Assembly: GCF_008974285.1 (NCBI RefSeq) | Contig: NZ_BKZV01000008.1 | Location: 1-64,000, forward strand | Origin: Thermogemmatispora aurantia | GTDB lineage: Bacteria; Chloroflexota; Ktedonobacteria; Ktedonobacterales; Ktedonobacteraceae | Direction of reading: 5' to 3' | Length of the DNA: 64,000 nucleotides | Part shown: piece after piece, positions 1 through 8,678 of the stretch | How positions within the stretch are numbered: position 1 is the first letter of the stretch | Layout of the letters: each line of letters begins with the position of its first letter | The notes under the pieces: generated by a model | Seen by the model: only the letters and a program-made list of their open reading frames with translations | Told to the model about the DNA's origin: nothing | Databases searched by the model: none | Made by a program: the position numbers and the translations under genes

Positions 1-205
1 GCCGGCGCTTCTCCCTTTCCGATAGACATAGTCGGTATCTATCACATAGCAGAACAGGGCGTCTCGGGCTTAAGCTGGCGGGAGAGGGTTGAGGGGGAGG
101 CCGAAGGCTCCTTCCTCCACCTTCAAAGTTGCAGGCCGGGCCGAAACCCCTGGCGATGAGGGTCGTATGAGCGATCGATTCGAAACTCTCCGGAGCCAGC
201 AACTA

Positions 206-230
206 AATGCGGTCAGATTCTGACCGCATT
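206..230. repeat. Near-perfect 25-bp palindrome upstream of CRISPR
   Basis: Two 12-base arms (AATGCGGTCAGA and its reverse complement) flank a single central base. No T-run follows on the plus strand, so a protein-binding site is as likely as a terminator. It lies about 230 bases before the first CRISPR repeat. Confidence 0.6.
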
Positions 231-285
231 ACCATGAAAGTGTGCATGTTTTACTCTTTCTATGATGAAGATAAGGCTTATGCGC

Positions 286-330
286 TCTCGAAACTCGCCC
301 CTTGCGGCTTGCAAAAAACGAGTTTCGAGA
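286..330. repeat. 12-bp inverted repeat in the CRISPR leader
   Basis: Arm TCTCGAAACTCG at 286-297 pairs perfectly with 319-330 around a 21-base loop. The hairpin sits about 130 bases before the first repeat and could be a leader structure, a terminator or a protein site. The role is inferred from position only. Confidence 0.55.
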
Positions 331-458
331 AATATCGTAAGGCGATGTATTTTGAGAGGGGGAGGGAGAGAAAAACGAGCCTCTCAGATGCCAAAAACGG
401 GGCCTCAATCGTTGTAGTCTATGGAAGAAGTATCCCGGGTTCGCTTTCGTTGGGCGCG

Positions 459-1887
459 GTTGCAGAGGGGACGATCCGCACGAGGATACTGAAAGGGTAT
501 TTGGAGAAAGCAGCACCGCAGGCGCCTGGAGTTGCAGAGGGGACGATCCGCACGAGGATACTGAAAGATGAAGCAGGGATGTAAAGGCACTGGCATCACG
601 AAAGTTGCAGAGGGGACGATCCGCACGAGGATACTGAAAGTTATGCCGGGTACCTGGCTGGCTCAGACGAGTGGGTGTGTTGCAGAGGGGACGATCCGCA
701 CGAGGATACTGAAAGGGATTAATCGTAAGCACTAATGTATAGTCTGATTGAGTTGCAGAGGGGACGATCCGCACGAGGATACTGAAAGGGTGGATTCAAC
801 AAGCCATCAAAAGATGTCTCTCTTCGTTGCAGAGGGGACGATCCACACGAGGATACTGAAAGGACGTTTCAGAGGTATTTCAGACATCTAGTGAAGACGG
901 TTGCAGAGGGGACGATCCGCACGAGGATACTGAAAGGACGGCTGACCGCTCTCATTTCTGTTCTCAGTATAGCGTTGCAGAGGGGACGATCCGCACGAGG
1001 ATACTGAAAGGCGCCAAAGACGTGTATACGCAGTGGCACAAAAATGGTTGCAGAGGGGACGATCCGCACGAGGATACTGAAAGTTTCTCTGGCGCTTGTC
1101 TGTTCCATATGTGCAGCAGTTGCAGAGGGGACGATCCGCACGAGGATACTGAAAGCAAGGGAATAGGAACAGGACTCTTTTGAGGAGAGAGTTGCAGAGG
1201 GGACGATCCGCACGAGGATACTGAAAGACAATAGTCGCAGGACGCCGGCGGATCAAGCGCTTCAGTTGCAGAGGGGACGATCCGCACGAGGATACTGAAA
1301 GGAGCGCAAAAAGCGCTCAAAAGCACAACCGAACAACGTTGCAGAGGGGACGATCCGCACGAGGATACTGAAAGGGGCAACGGGAGCGATTCACCGGATC
1401 GATATCGCAAGTTGCAGAGGGGACGATCCGCACGAGGATACTGAAAGATGTTCGCAGACTTGCAGGGGGCGTATCTCTATTAGTTGCAGAGGGGACGATC
1501 CGCACGAGGATACTGAAAGGGTATACCTGATGCATCTTGACAGTGGCCCAGGCCAGGTTGCAGAGGGGACGATCCGCACGAGGATACTGAAAGGGGCAAC
1601 GGGAGCGATTCACCGGATCGATATCGCAAGTTGCAGAGGGGACGATCCGCACGAGGATACTGAAAGACTTAAAGGAAGCATCTACTTGCTGGCTGCAGAA
1701 ATGTTGCAGAGGGGACGATCCGTACCGAGGATACTGAAAGGGTTGTAGCCAGCGAGTGTGGCAGGCTTCACGCGAGTGTTGCAGAGGGGACGATCTGTAC
1801 CGAGGATACTGAAAGGTCTTGCTCGTATTCCAGATAGTACAGGTTGTGACATTGCAGAGGGGACGATCCGCACGAGGATACTGGAAT
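459..1887 (+). CRISPR. CRISPR array, 20 repeats and 19 spacers
   Basis: The 37-base repeat starts GTTGCAGAGG and ends ATACTGAAAG. Copies begin at 459, 531, 604, 679, 752, 826, 900, 974, 1047, 1119, 1191, 1265, 1338, 1411, 1483, 1557, 1630, 1703, 1778 and 1851. Spacers are 35-38 bases. The repeat at 826 has one substitution. Those at 1703 and 1778 are 38 bases long and share a changed centre (TACCGAGG for CACGAGG). The one at 1851 starts with A and decays at its 3' end. Decay at the right end puts the leader on the left and transcription on the plus strand, giving a 5' handle ending ACTGAAAG. The spacers at 1375-1410 and 1594-1629 are identical. No cas gene is visible, so the subtype cannot be assigned; the GAAAG ending is reminiscent of type I/III repeats. 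Confidence 0.98.
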
Positions 1888-2003
1888 GAGGTATGCTGAA
1901 CAGCTGATTAAAGAGGATGCTCAGAGAAGGGCGAGAGATCACTGACTGCACATAGCCATTGGCTAAAGCACAGATGTCTGTAATGGTGGATAGCACTGAT
2001 CCC

Positions 2004-2032
2004 TGGCTGGCCGGCAGACGAGAGGCCAGCCA
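2004..2032 (-). terminator. Hairpin after the defence-like operon
   Basis: TGGCTGGCC (2004-2012) pairs with GGCCAGCCA (2024-2032) around an 11-base loop. It lies about 40 bases past the stop of the minus-strand gene ending at 2075. There is no clear U-run, so it may be a stabilising hairpin rather than an intrinsic terminator. Confidence 0.45.
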
Positions 2033-2074
2033 TCAGCTTCCCTTAGCGCTCGCAGCGCCCGCCGGCCAAATAGT

Positions 2075-3325
2075 TTACGCTTCAAACTCCTCAAGAAGGT
2101 CCTCGCGTCCCTGCTCTCGCGCAAAATCTACCAGCTCCGGCCAATCCGGCACCGGCACCGCCAGACGCTTACAAATATGCCCCATTACCTGAAGCAAGGA
2201 CCCGCGGAAAAGCGGCTGTCTCCGACGCTGCTCGCGCTCAACAAAGAGCAGCGTCTGCTCCAGAGCACTACGGCGCCGCAGCTGCTCGTCCTTACACCAG
2301 AGCTGGAAAAAATACCCATTCTCCTGACGCACATTGCCCACATCGCTCGGGCGCAAAGGCTGCCGCTCGCCTGTGCTGGCCGCCTGAAAAAGGCGCGGCG
2401 AGAGCACAAGCTGCCACAGGCCAGCAGCGTTGCGCGCAATCCGCGCCTCATCCGGAAGCTGCAACCCCTGACGCGAAGCATAGCGTTCGATGACCTTGGG
2501 AACGTTGCCCTCGTCCAGCTCAGGAAACGAATAAGCAATCGCCGGCTTCCCCTGAATCAGCCGCTCGAAAAAGAGATCACGATAACCAGCGACAGGAGAG
2601 AACGCCAGATAGCGTTTCTTTACAGCATGCCGATAGTGCTCATCATAAGCGTGAGCCTCGACCACCGTCAACGGAAAATAGGCCCGCGCCACCTGCCGGA
2701 TTGCATTAGGCCCCAGCTCCAGCTCAGACGGCAAATTATACTGTTCCCGGTCACCTCGCCTGGCCAATTGCCGCAACCGTTCAGGATCGAAGTACGAGTC
2801 ACTGTACAGGCGCGTCATCGTGCGGTCGCCCAATCGCGCCGCCTCCGCCTCCACCTCCGAGAGAATCAGTGACTCACGCTCATAGTAGCTCCGTGGCAGC
2901 GGCTGCGAATCAAACGCCTCAAAATAGAGCAAGCGCTGACTTTCCAACGGACGCAGAAACAGCCCACTCTGCAGCGAAGCCTGTCCCAGCTCGGTCAGAC
3001 GCAAATCCGCATCATCGCCGCTGACATGGCCCACCGTCCGCAAAAAGTCCAGCATCTTCGCAACGGCTGCCGGCGGCAGCCCAAAAAAGCGCACCAGCTC
3101 TGCTGCTGTTCGCAGCTCCGCCTCACCGATCGCGCGCTCAAGAAAACGCTCCAGCAACTCATAAGGGCGCTTCTCATACTGACGGCCACTGATACTCACC
3201 CGCCACAGAGGAAACAGCAGGCGAAACTGACGCAGCGGCACCAGCTCCCCCATAGCCTGCACGATCTCGACGACGCGGTTCGGAGAAACAAAAAGATTCC
3301 TGAGACGTTCCCCTCTCGTCTCCAT
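2075..3325 (-). CDS. Hypothetical protein with a winged-helix-like region
   Basis: This 416-residue protein matches no family I can name. Residues about 50-125 look like a winged helix: helices around a hydrophobic core, a short turn at FGLPPAAVAKML, then a strand pair around DLRLTELGQ. The rest is mixed alpha/beta with many charged and aromatic residues and a helical C-terminus. There is no signal peptide, membrane segment or obvious catalytic motif. It is the last gene of a minus-strand run behind an SF1 helicase (58-base gap) and a protease/kinase-like protein, and it borders the CRISPR array. I infer a DNA-binding or adaptor role in the same system, from context only. The ATG at 3325 is the first in frame. 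Confidence 0.75.
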   Translation of the reverse strand: METRGERLRNLFVSPNRVVEIVQAMGELVPLRQFRLLFPLWRVSISGRQYEKRPYELLERFLERAIGEAELRTAAELVRFFGLPPAAVAKMLDFLRTVGHVSGDDADLRLTELGQASLQSGLFLRPLESQRLLYFEAFDSQPLPRSYYERESLILSEVEAEAARLGDRTMTRLYSDSYFDPERLRQLARRGDREQYNLPSELELGPNAIRQVARAYFPLTVVEAHAYDEHYRHAVKKRYLAFSPVAGYRDLFFERLIQGKPAIAYSFPELDEGNVPKVIERYASRQGLQLPDEARIARNAAGLWQLVLSPRLFQAASTGERQPLRPSDVGNVRQENGYFFQLWCKDEQLRRRSALEQTLLFVEREQRRRQPLFRGSLLQVMGHICKRLAVPVPDWPELVDFAREQGREDLLEEFEA

Positions 3326-3383
3326 CAGACGGACCCCTCTCCTGCTTCTCGCCCGCCTGCCGCACGATGCTGCCCAGCTTCAT

Positions 3384-6300
3384 TCAGGCCACGCTGCCGC
3401 GCGCCAGGCGGGCCCGACAGGTGCGGAAACTCAAGCATTCCCCCTGACAGCGAGCATACTCAAGTAGATCCCGCATCAACCGGCGAAAATCCTCGGCGGG
3501 CCTGCCTCCGCTCATCGCATTGAGCAACGTATCGCTATCCCCGACGAGGATCAGCTGCTCACGCGCCCGCGTCAGCGCCACATTCAAGCGCCGGTGCTCT
3601 TGCAGAAACCCGATCGCATGACGGCGGTTACTGCGCGTAAAGCTATAGAGCACCAGATCACTTTCGCCCCCCTGGAACGAGTCAACCGTCGCGATCAGCG
3701 CCTGCAGCTCAAGACCGTACTCGCTCGCTGCCTGCCTGAGTAACTCGCGGATGTAAGCGGCCTGCTCCTGATAGGGCACAATAATGCGCCAATCCCGCCC
3801 CTGCTGCAGCGCACGCAGCACCAGCTCAACAATGATCCTGGCCTCGGCATCGTTGTAATAGTGGCCGCGCTCCATGCGATAGGAACTCTCCATCTCCGCC
3901 GTATCAATAAAGGTAAAAGAGGCAGGAAACAAAGGATCGCTCTCGCAGCGAGCATGCCACAAACGAGGGAGACTGGCAGTCCGAAGCCTGTTGCCATAGA
4001 ACTGCGCTGAGACAAAGCGGGCAATGCGCTCGGGCATACGATACTGCTCAGTGAGCATGACGAAATGCTGCTCATCAACCCGCTCAACCAGCATCTCGAA
4101 CATGCTCTTAGAGAGCAGCGTTTCAATATCGCTCACCGCCTCCTCGCCGCCCTCTTCTTCGCCTATCGCCGCCTGTTGGCTCAAAGCAGCCAGGCGCTGG
4201 CGCACCGTCTGATCGACGATCGGCGGCAACTGCTGATGGTCGCCGAGCAGCACAGCGCGTTTGCCGCGCACCAGCGGTACTAGCAGATCAGCGAGACTGA
4301 TCTGACCCGCCTCATCGACAAGCACCAGATCAAAGGTCACATCGGAAAGAATGCGTGCCGTCGCCGAGCCAATGCAGGTAGCGCCGATCACGTTAGCCAT
4401 ACGCAACAGAGACGGATAAAGGTCCTGGTGACGAACCTCCAGCGTATGATGCCAGTCCCGTAACAACTGCAGCCGGTGGGTGAAGAGAGAACGCAGGCGA
4501 AGCGACCAGCCCTGCGCAAAGTCCTGTAGCGACTGCAACAACGAAGCATAATCGCTGGCCAGCGCGGGTAATTCCTGAGCTGGAAACAGCGCCCTCAAGT
4601 CCATCAGAAGGCGGTTGAGCTGGCGTGAGGCATGCTCCTGCTCCTGCTGGAAAGCGCTCGCTGCCTGCTCGTAGCGGCGTCGCAGAGAGATGAGCGGCTC
4701 CTCCTGCTCAAGCTGAGCAAAGCGTCTGTCCAGGACAGCCAGATGAGAGGCTAGCTGCTGTAACTGCCCACTGGTGGTCTGAAAAGCCTGTTGCAGCTCT
4801 CTCAGGCGCCGCTGCAAGCGCGGCAGGCGCCAGCGCCAGAAAGCGCCCAGCAGCGGCCAATGCTGACGACTCCTGGCCCTGGTGACGCTGCGAGTCAGGC
4901 GCTCACCGCGCCGGCGGATCTTCTCCAGCTGCTGCTGACTCGCGGCATAACGCTGCTGGAGAGACTCGCGCTCCTGGCTGAACATTGCCTGTAGGCGCTG
5001 CTGTTCCTGGCTATAGCGCATCCAGCTCATCCTACAGGCAGCGTTCAGCTCTGCGAGCCGCGCCTGAATCCGAGGACCCAGTGCCACAAAACGATCGATC
5101 TCATCCTGGTGTGCGGCCAGCTTCTCGTACGCCTGGAGCAGCTCTGCAGTTGCCTTGAGCAGGCTAGTCTGCAACGAACGGGCGCGCTCATCGATCAAAA
5201 GCGATCTCACTTCTGGCGAGACCAGCAGCTCCTGACCGACACGCAAGATATCCAGCTCCCGAGGAAGGCTCTGGAGCACGTTATCGACCGCCTTATGCGT
5301 ACGCGCGGTTACCAGCACGCGCTCACCTCGGCGGGCGCAAGCGCGCACAATCTCACTGATCGTATGCGTTTTGCCCGTCCCCGGCGGTCCCTGCACCAGC
5401 AGCAGATCCTTGACAGCTAAAGCCCGCCGGAAGGCGGTCGCCTGAGCCGCGTTGAGGTGCGGGTGAGGTTGGGGCAGAGGTTCTGAATAGGGCTGATAGC
5501 GACCTTCTGCCAGGACCGCCAGCAGAGAAGGATTCTCTGCCTCTCCGATGCGCAGCCTCTCGATGGCCTCCTGCTGCACGCGAAAGGCTGCCTCACTGCC
5601 AAGCAGCAGGAAGGCTTTCGGCGGGCGCAGATCATCGAGATCGATAGCGTGCTCAAACTGAACGATGAAGCGATCGCCCTGAACGTCCAGGACATGGCCG
5701 CGTAGCTCTCTGCGCTCTTCCAGCGCCAGAAAGAGGCCGCGCTCTAACTGCGCTGCCTGGGAAGGATCGACCAAGCTAAATATATAGATATCGCGGCTGC
5801 TGTAGCGAGCCTCACCGGCGGCATCGACCTGCCTGTAGAAGATGGGCTGTTTGCTCTCCTCGTTAGCCTTCTCAATCTCGCGTGTCAAGTGGATGGTGCG
5901 CTCCAGGGTCGCTAGTAGCGCTTCCTGGGCCGGAGTGAGAGCCTCCTGTTCTGCCTGAGCGAGCAGGGCCTCTGCCAGGGCCGCCTGCCGGGCGCGCAGC
6001 CTCGCCTGATGTCTCTGACTGGCCTCGATGATTTGCTTATAGTCATTGATGAGCCACTCTTGCCATGCCCGCGGGATCTCATTAAACCCATTGACAAGAT
6101 ACCACCTTCCCACTTCCAGCATGAGGGCCTCGCCGCGAGCCAGGGCATCATGCTCCCGGTGGCCAAGCGGCTGCAGGCTCAGGACGATGTAGGCGTCGCC
6201 TTGGGATGAAAGGACCACTTTCAAGGCATAGGTACCGGTGCAGAGCAGAAGATACGGCTGTCCGCGCTCCCGATCAGGGCGCACCAGGACAGGAATCCGG

Positions 6301-6443
6301 GAATAGGAGCGCTCCAGCTCCTCCTGGAGACGTTCCACATTGGCAGGCCAGGCGGGATAGCGCCGCCGCAGCTCCGGCAAGATCAGGGCGAGCTTGCCAA
6401 CGACAAGCACAAGGACACGGAGCTTGAAACTGCTTTCCTGCAT
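3384..6443 (-). CDS. SF1 DNA2/UPF1-like helicase (AAA_11/AAA_12)
   Basis: This 1019-residue superfamily 1B helicase-like ATPase has Walker A GPPGTGKT near residue 352, Walker B VDEAGQ near 708, the Q-L motif GDHQQLPP, YRMP, the motif V region VDSFQGGE and motif VI NVALTRARE near the C-terminus. The roughly 350 residues before Walker A are a long non-helicase region, and about 420-640 is a Glu/Gln/Arg-rich coiled coil inserted between helicase motifs. The family unwinds DNA or RNA 5' to 3' using ATP. The gene lies 18 bases after the protease/pseudokinase gene and 58 before the winged-helix gene, so co-transcription is likely. Similar large helicases recur in anti-phage loci, but the substrate here is unknown. 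The GAGGAGG before the ATG is somewhat distant. Confidence 0.93.
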   Translation of the reverse strand: MQESSFKLRVLVLVVGKLALILPELRRRYPAWPANVERLQEELERSYSRIPVLVRPDRERGQPYLLLCTGTYALKVVLSSQGDAYIVLSLQPLGHREHDALARGEALMLEVGRWYLVNGFNEIPRAWQEWLINDYKQIIEASQRHQARLRARQAALAEALLAQAEQEALTPAQEALLATLERTIHLTREIEKANEESKQPIFYRQVDAAGEARYSSRDIYIFSLVDPSQAAQLERGLFLALEERRELRGHVLDVQGDRFIVQFEHAIDLDDLRPPKAFLLLGSEAAFRVQQEAIERLRIGEAENPSLLAVLAEGRYQPYSEPLPQPHPHLNAAQATAFRRALAVKDLLLVQGPPGTGKTHTISEIVRACARRGERVLVTARTHKAVDNVLQSLPRELDILRVGQELLVSPEVRSLLIDERARSLQTSLLKATAELLQAYEKLAAHQDEIDRFVALGPRIQARLAELNAACRMSWMRYSQEQQRLQAMFSQERESLQQRYAASQQQLEKIRRRGERLTRSVTRARSRQHWPLLGAFWRWRLPRLQRRLRELQQAFQTTSGQLQQLASHLAVLDRRFAQLEQEEPLISLRRRYEQAASAFQQEQEHASRQLNRLLMDLRALFPAQELPALASDYASLLQSLQDFAQGWSLRLRSLFTHRLQLLRDWHHTLEVRHQDLYPSLLRMANVIGATCIGSATARILSDVTFDLVLVDEAGQISLADLLVPLVRGKRAVLLGDHQQLPPIVDQTVRQRLAALSQQAAIGEEEGGEEAVSDIETLLSKSMFEMLVERVDEQHFVMLTEQYRMPERIARFVSAQFYGNRLRTASLPRLWHARCESDPLFPASFTFIDTAEMESSYRMERGHYYNDAEARIIVELVLRALQQGRDWRIIVPYQEQAAYIRELLRQAASEYGLELQALIATVDSFQGGESDLVLYSFTRSNRRHAIGFLQEHRRLNVALTRAREQLILVGDSDTLLNAMSGGRPAEDFRRLMRDLLEYARCQGECLSFRTCRARLARGSVA

Positions 6444-6461
6444 TCCCTGGCTGCCTCCTCC

Positions 6462-8021
6462 TCACGCGCGAGACCAGTCTTGCAAGACGCTGTTGAGAGC
6501 CTTGGCAAAAGTGTCCAGGTCAGGCCAGCGCTGCGCCGGCTCTCGTGCAAGTGCGCGCATGATGACAGAATCGAGCGCCGGGGCAAGCTCCGGCTGCAAG
6601 CTGGAAGGAGGCGCTAACCCATACATGAAGGAGCCGGGCAACTTGCCGGTCAGCAGATGGTAGAGCAAGGCCCCCAGCTGATAGAGGTCGGTGCCGGGTA
6701 TCGAATAGCGGGCGTAGAGCTGCTCGGGGGCGGCATACCCTCGGGGCCCCTCACCAGCGCAGGCGGGTCGTGTGGCCAGTCCAAGATCACGCAAGCGCAA
6801 GACAGGTGGGCCATGCCGGCGCGGTTCCATGATCAGGCTGTCACCAGAAAGATAGCGATGGGCAGCCCCAAGCCGGTGCAGCGCGGCCAACTGACTGCAA
6901 AAAGGCGGCAATGCACGTAACAGCTCCCGCGCTCTAAAAAGGTCAGCCGGCTGATCTTGCTCGGGGAAATAGCGACTTACAGGCCGACCTGGGGGATAGC
7001 GCTGCACGAGCGTAAAGCTCTGGGAGCCGGTCTCGGTCACCAGGAGAGCAGGGAAAATCGTACCCGCTCGAAGCCGCATCAGTAGCTCACTCTCATTCCG
7101 CAATTGTTGTAACAAACGCGCTCCCTCTGCCATTGGGAGGCGAAGGACGATCTGCTTGATGAGCACATGCTCAATGCCCCGGCGTCGTTTCTGCTCCTTC
7201 GGCGGAAAAGGGCGAGCCAGATACCAGCGCTCCAGGGCTGGCGGGTCGGAACTGGTCTCTTCTCGCAAACGCTCGGTCAGCAGATACTGCCCGCTGTCAA
7301 TTGTGATGAGCTGACCAGACTGCCACTCTTGCTCTATGAAAGGATCGGCAGGAGCCCGGGGCGCTGTAACAGGCGCAGACGGCTCGCGAATGAGGTAAGT
7401 AACGAGTTCCGGCCAGCTCTGGCATAGGTGCCGTAGAGGCAGCATCACGGGGCGGCTGTCATACGAGCCCCACCGAATGACCTCGCTTACCATCCCAACC
7501 ACGGCCTCCTCTGTCTCATCCCAAACGGGTGCGCCGCTGAAACCTTCCCGAATAACATGCTCAGAACCAGAATGGCTGGCCATCTGGATAGCGCCCGTTC
7601 CATCCTCTCCCTGGAGGTGGCCCTCGGCCCAAACGCCTTCTCCAAACTGATCACTGAAGCCCAACACACGATAGGGATGATCCCAGAAAGTCCCACACCG
7701 CTTCAGAGGCACGGGCCGGGCCTCCGCCGGTGCCCGGTCGCGCAACTCAAGGACGGCCAGATCGTGCTGTTGAGAAGGGTCCACGTGGACAATGGAGGCA
7801 TGCAACGGCTCACGAGCATTGAGAAAAGGGAAGTCAAGCAGTATTGCGTGCCTCTTCAGCTCCTCTGGCTCCCAGCACTGCAGAGCTGTGCTCACCACGT
7901 GAGCACAGGTCAGAAGCCGGCGCGGGGCGATCAGAAAGCCGGCACCGCAGACACTTGTATGCTCGGGCGAAGCAAGGATTCGAACAATAGCGCGCCGAAT
8001 AGCCTCTTCAAAAGCTGGCAT
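6462..8021 (-). CDS. Trypsin-like serine protease fused to a degenerate protein kinase
   Basis: This 519-residue fusion has an N-terminal trypsin-like domain (about 5-210) with an apparent intact triad: His41 in TCAHVV, Asp87 in HDLAV and Ser162 in GFSGAP. Residues about 245-515 form a eukaryotic-type Ser/Thr kinase fold: Lys289 in VLIK, Glu310/312, DLG at 412-414, APE at 431-433 and GTDLYQLG. The catalytic HRD reads HRY (388-390) and the loop Lys and Asn are also lost, so this is probably a pseudokinase. No signal peptide or membrane helix is seen, so a cytoplasmic role is likely. Upstream is a Trypco1-like gene and downstream a helicase. This family association is known from predicted NTP-dependent conflict systems. 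I infer the kinase domain senses or scaffolds and the protease acts. Confidence 0.9.
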   Translation of the reverse strand: MPAFEEAIRRAIVRILASPEHTSVCGAGFLIAPRRLLTCAHVVSTALQCWEPEELKRHAILLDFPFLNAREPLHASIVHVDPSQQHDLAVLELRDRAPAEARPVPLKRCGTFWDHPYRVLGFSDQFGEGVWAEGHLQGEDGTGAIQMASHSGSEHVIREGFSGAPVWDETEEAVVGMVSEVIRWGSYDSRPVMLPLRHLCQSWPELVTYLIREPSAPVTAPRAPADPFIEQEWQSGQLITIDSGQYLLTERLREETSSDPPALERWYLARPFPPKEQKRRRGIEHVLIKQIVLRLPMAEGARLLQQLRNESELLMRLRAGTIFPALLVTETGSQSFTLVQRYPPGRPVSRYFPEQDQPADLFRARELLRALPPFCSQLAALHRLGAAHRYLSGDSLIMEPRRHGPPVLRLRDLGLATRPACAGEGPRGYAAPEQLYARYSIPGTDLYQLGALLYHLLTGKLPGSFMYGLAPPSSLQPELAPALDSVIMRALAREPAQRWPDLDTFAKALNSVLQDWSRA

Positions 8022-8076
8022 CGAGATGACTCAGCATTCCAGACAGGTCAATATTACTCCTGGTGAATGCGTCTCA

Positions 8077-8105
8077 AATATACAGCTTGTCACCCTGGAT
8101 GTCAA
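8077..8105 (-). promoter_or_regulatory. Sigma70-type promoter of the protease-helicase operon
   Basis: On the minus strand TTGACA (8100-8105) and TATATT (8077-8082) are separated by exactly 17 bases, with about 55 bases from the -10 box to the ATG at 8021. It lies in the 131-base gap between the Trypco1-like gene and the protease gene, so the latter three genes can be transcribed separately. Confidence 0.7.
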
Positions 8106-8152
8106 TGGACCGCAGGAGCGGTGCGGCAGCTCCCACGGCCCACTAAGCAGCG

Positions 8153-8494
8153 CTAGCGCACTGGGCGATCTTTGCCGTACCAGTGCAGCGTGATATCGAA
8201 ATTGGCCTCACTGCCGGCAGTGGCCAGAATAGCGCCCAGCGAAGCGCTGAGCTTGATCCCAAAGGCGATCTCAACCTCGTCGGGCTTGAGATCCAGATGA
8301 TGTAATTTCTCTGCCACCGCCTTGATGGCCGGTAGGACCTTCTGCAGCGCCTTCTCCAGCGTTTCCGACGCCTGCTCCGGCCTCGTCAGGCGGCGGGAGA
8401 CCGGGACCCGCTCGCCCCCTTCCGGCTCCGGCTCCTCAACCTCAATCACCACCTGCCCACCATCCTCCAGGGGAAAGGCAACCAGCTTCTTCAT
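8153..8494 (-). CDS. Trypsin-co-occurring domain 1 (Trypco1)-like protein
   Basis: This small protein of 113 residues starts at the ATG at 8494, preceded by GAGGAGAG; a longer frame up to 8713 has no such site and runs into the promoter of the divergent gene. The N-terminus MKKLVAFPLEDGG followed by an Ile-Glu-Val-Glu strand, a central helix with LDLKPDEVEI, and the closing FGIKLSASLG and EANFDITLHW match the pattern I know for the Trypco1 domain. That domain is named for occurring beside trypsin-like proteases in predicted bacterial conflict systems. Here it directly precedes such a protease. Its biochemical role is unknown; it may gate or deliver to the protease. The family call is from recall of the pattern. 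Confidence 0.85.
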   Translation of the reverse strand: MKKLVAFPLEDGGQVVIEVEEPEPEGGERVPVSRRLTRPEQASETLEKALQKVLPAIKAVAEKLHHLDLKPDEVEIAFGIKLSASLGAILATAGSEANFDITLHWYGKDRPVR

Positions 8495-8526
8495 AGGCTT
8501 TTCTCTCTCCTCATACTTCTCTTTTT

Positions 8527-8555
8527 CTGATATGAACGAAGTTACCAGAGGTAAA
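8527..8555 (-). promoter_or_regulatory. Possible promoter of the Trypco1-like gene
   Basis: TTTACC (8550-8555) and TATCAG (8527-8532) on the minus strand are 17 bases apart, about 33 bases before the ATG at 8494. Both boxes are imperfect. Confidence 0.35.
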
Positions 8556-8578
8556 CAGCGTACGAATTCGACGGGAAA

Positions 8579-8629
8579 AGCACAGCCTATGACAAGCCTT
8601 GCATTCCTTGCCCAGGCTGTGCTTCTATA
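8579..8629 (+). promoter_or_regulatory. Inverted repeat and weak promoter before the P-type ATPase
   Basis: AGCACAGCCT (8579-8588) is repeated in inverted form at 8614-8623 with 25 bases between. A weak -35 TTGCAT (8599-8604) and -10 TTCTAT (8623-8628), 18 bases apart, overlap it. The arrangement suits a metal-responsive operator, but no regulator gene is nearby. The function is inferred. Confidence 0.35.
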
Positions 8630-8678
8630 GAAAAGACGGACAAGAGCAGCACTCTCAAAGGGCGGAAGGAGGCAGGAG

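Larger units (their letters stand above)
1..458. other. Gene-free left edge and likely CRISPR leader
   Basis: No convincing gene lies here. The plus frame from base 1 stays open to a TGA at 157-159 and could be the tail of a gene starting outside the window, but its 52 codons match nothing I recognise. Bases 231-458 lie just before the first intact CRISPR repeat, while the degenerate repeat is at the far end of the array, so this stretch is the likely leader. It is only moderately AT-rich and contains two inverted repeats, listed separately. Confidence 0.4.

Noticed and set aside
1-159. Plus-strand open frame from the window edge
   Set aside because: 52 codons with no recognisable domain; an open frame of this size is expected by chance in GC-rich DNA, and the start is outside the window.
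207-1748. Several 60-180-codon open frames with repeating QYPRADRPLCN or SILVRIVPSAT peptides
   Set aside because: They are the CRISPR repeats read in different frames; the periodic peptide comes from the 37-base repeat.
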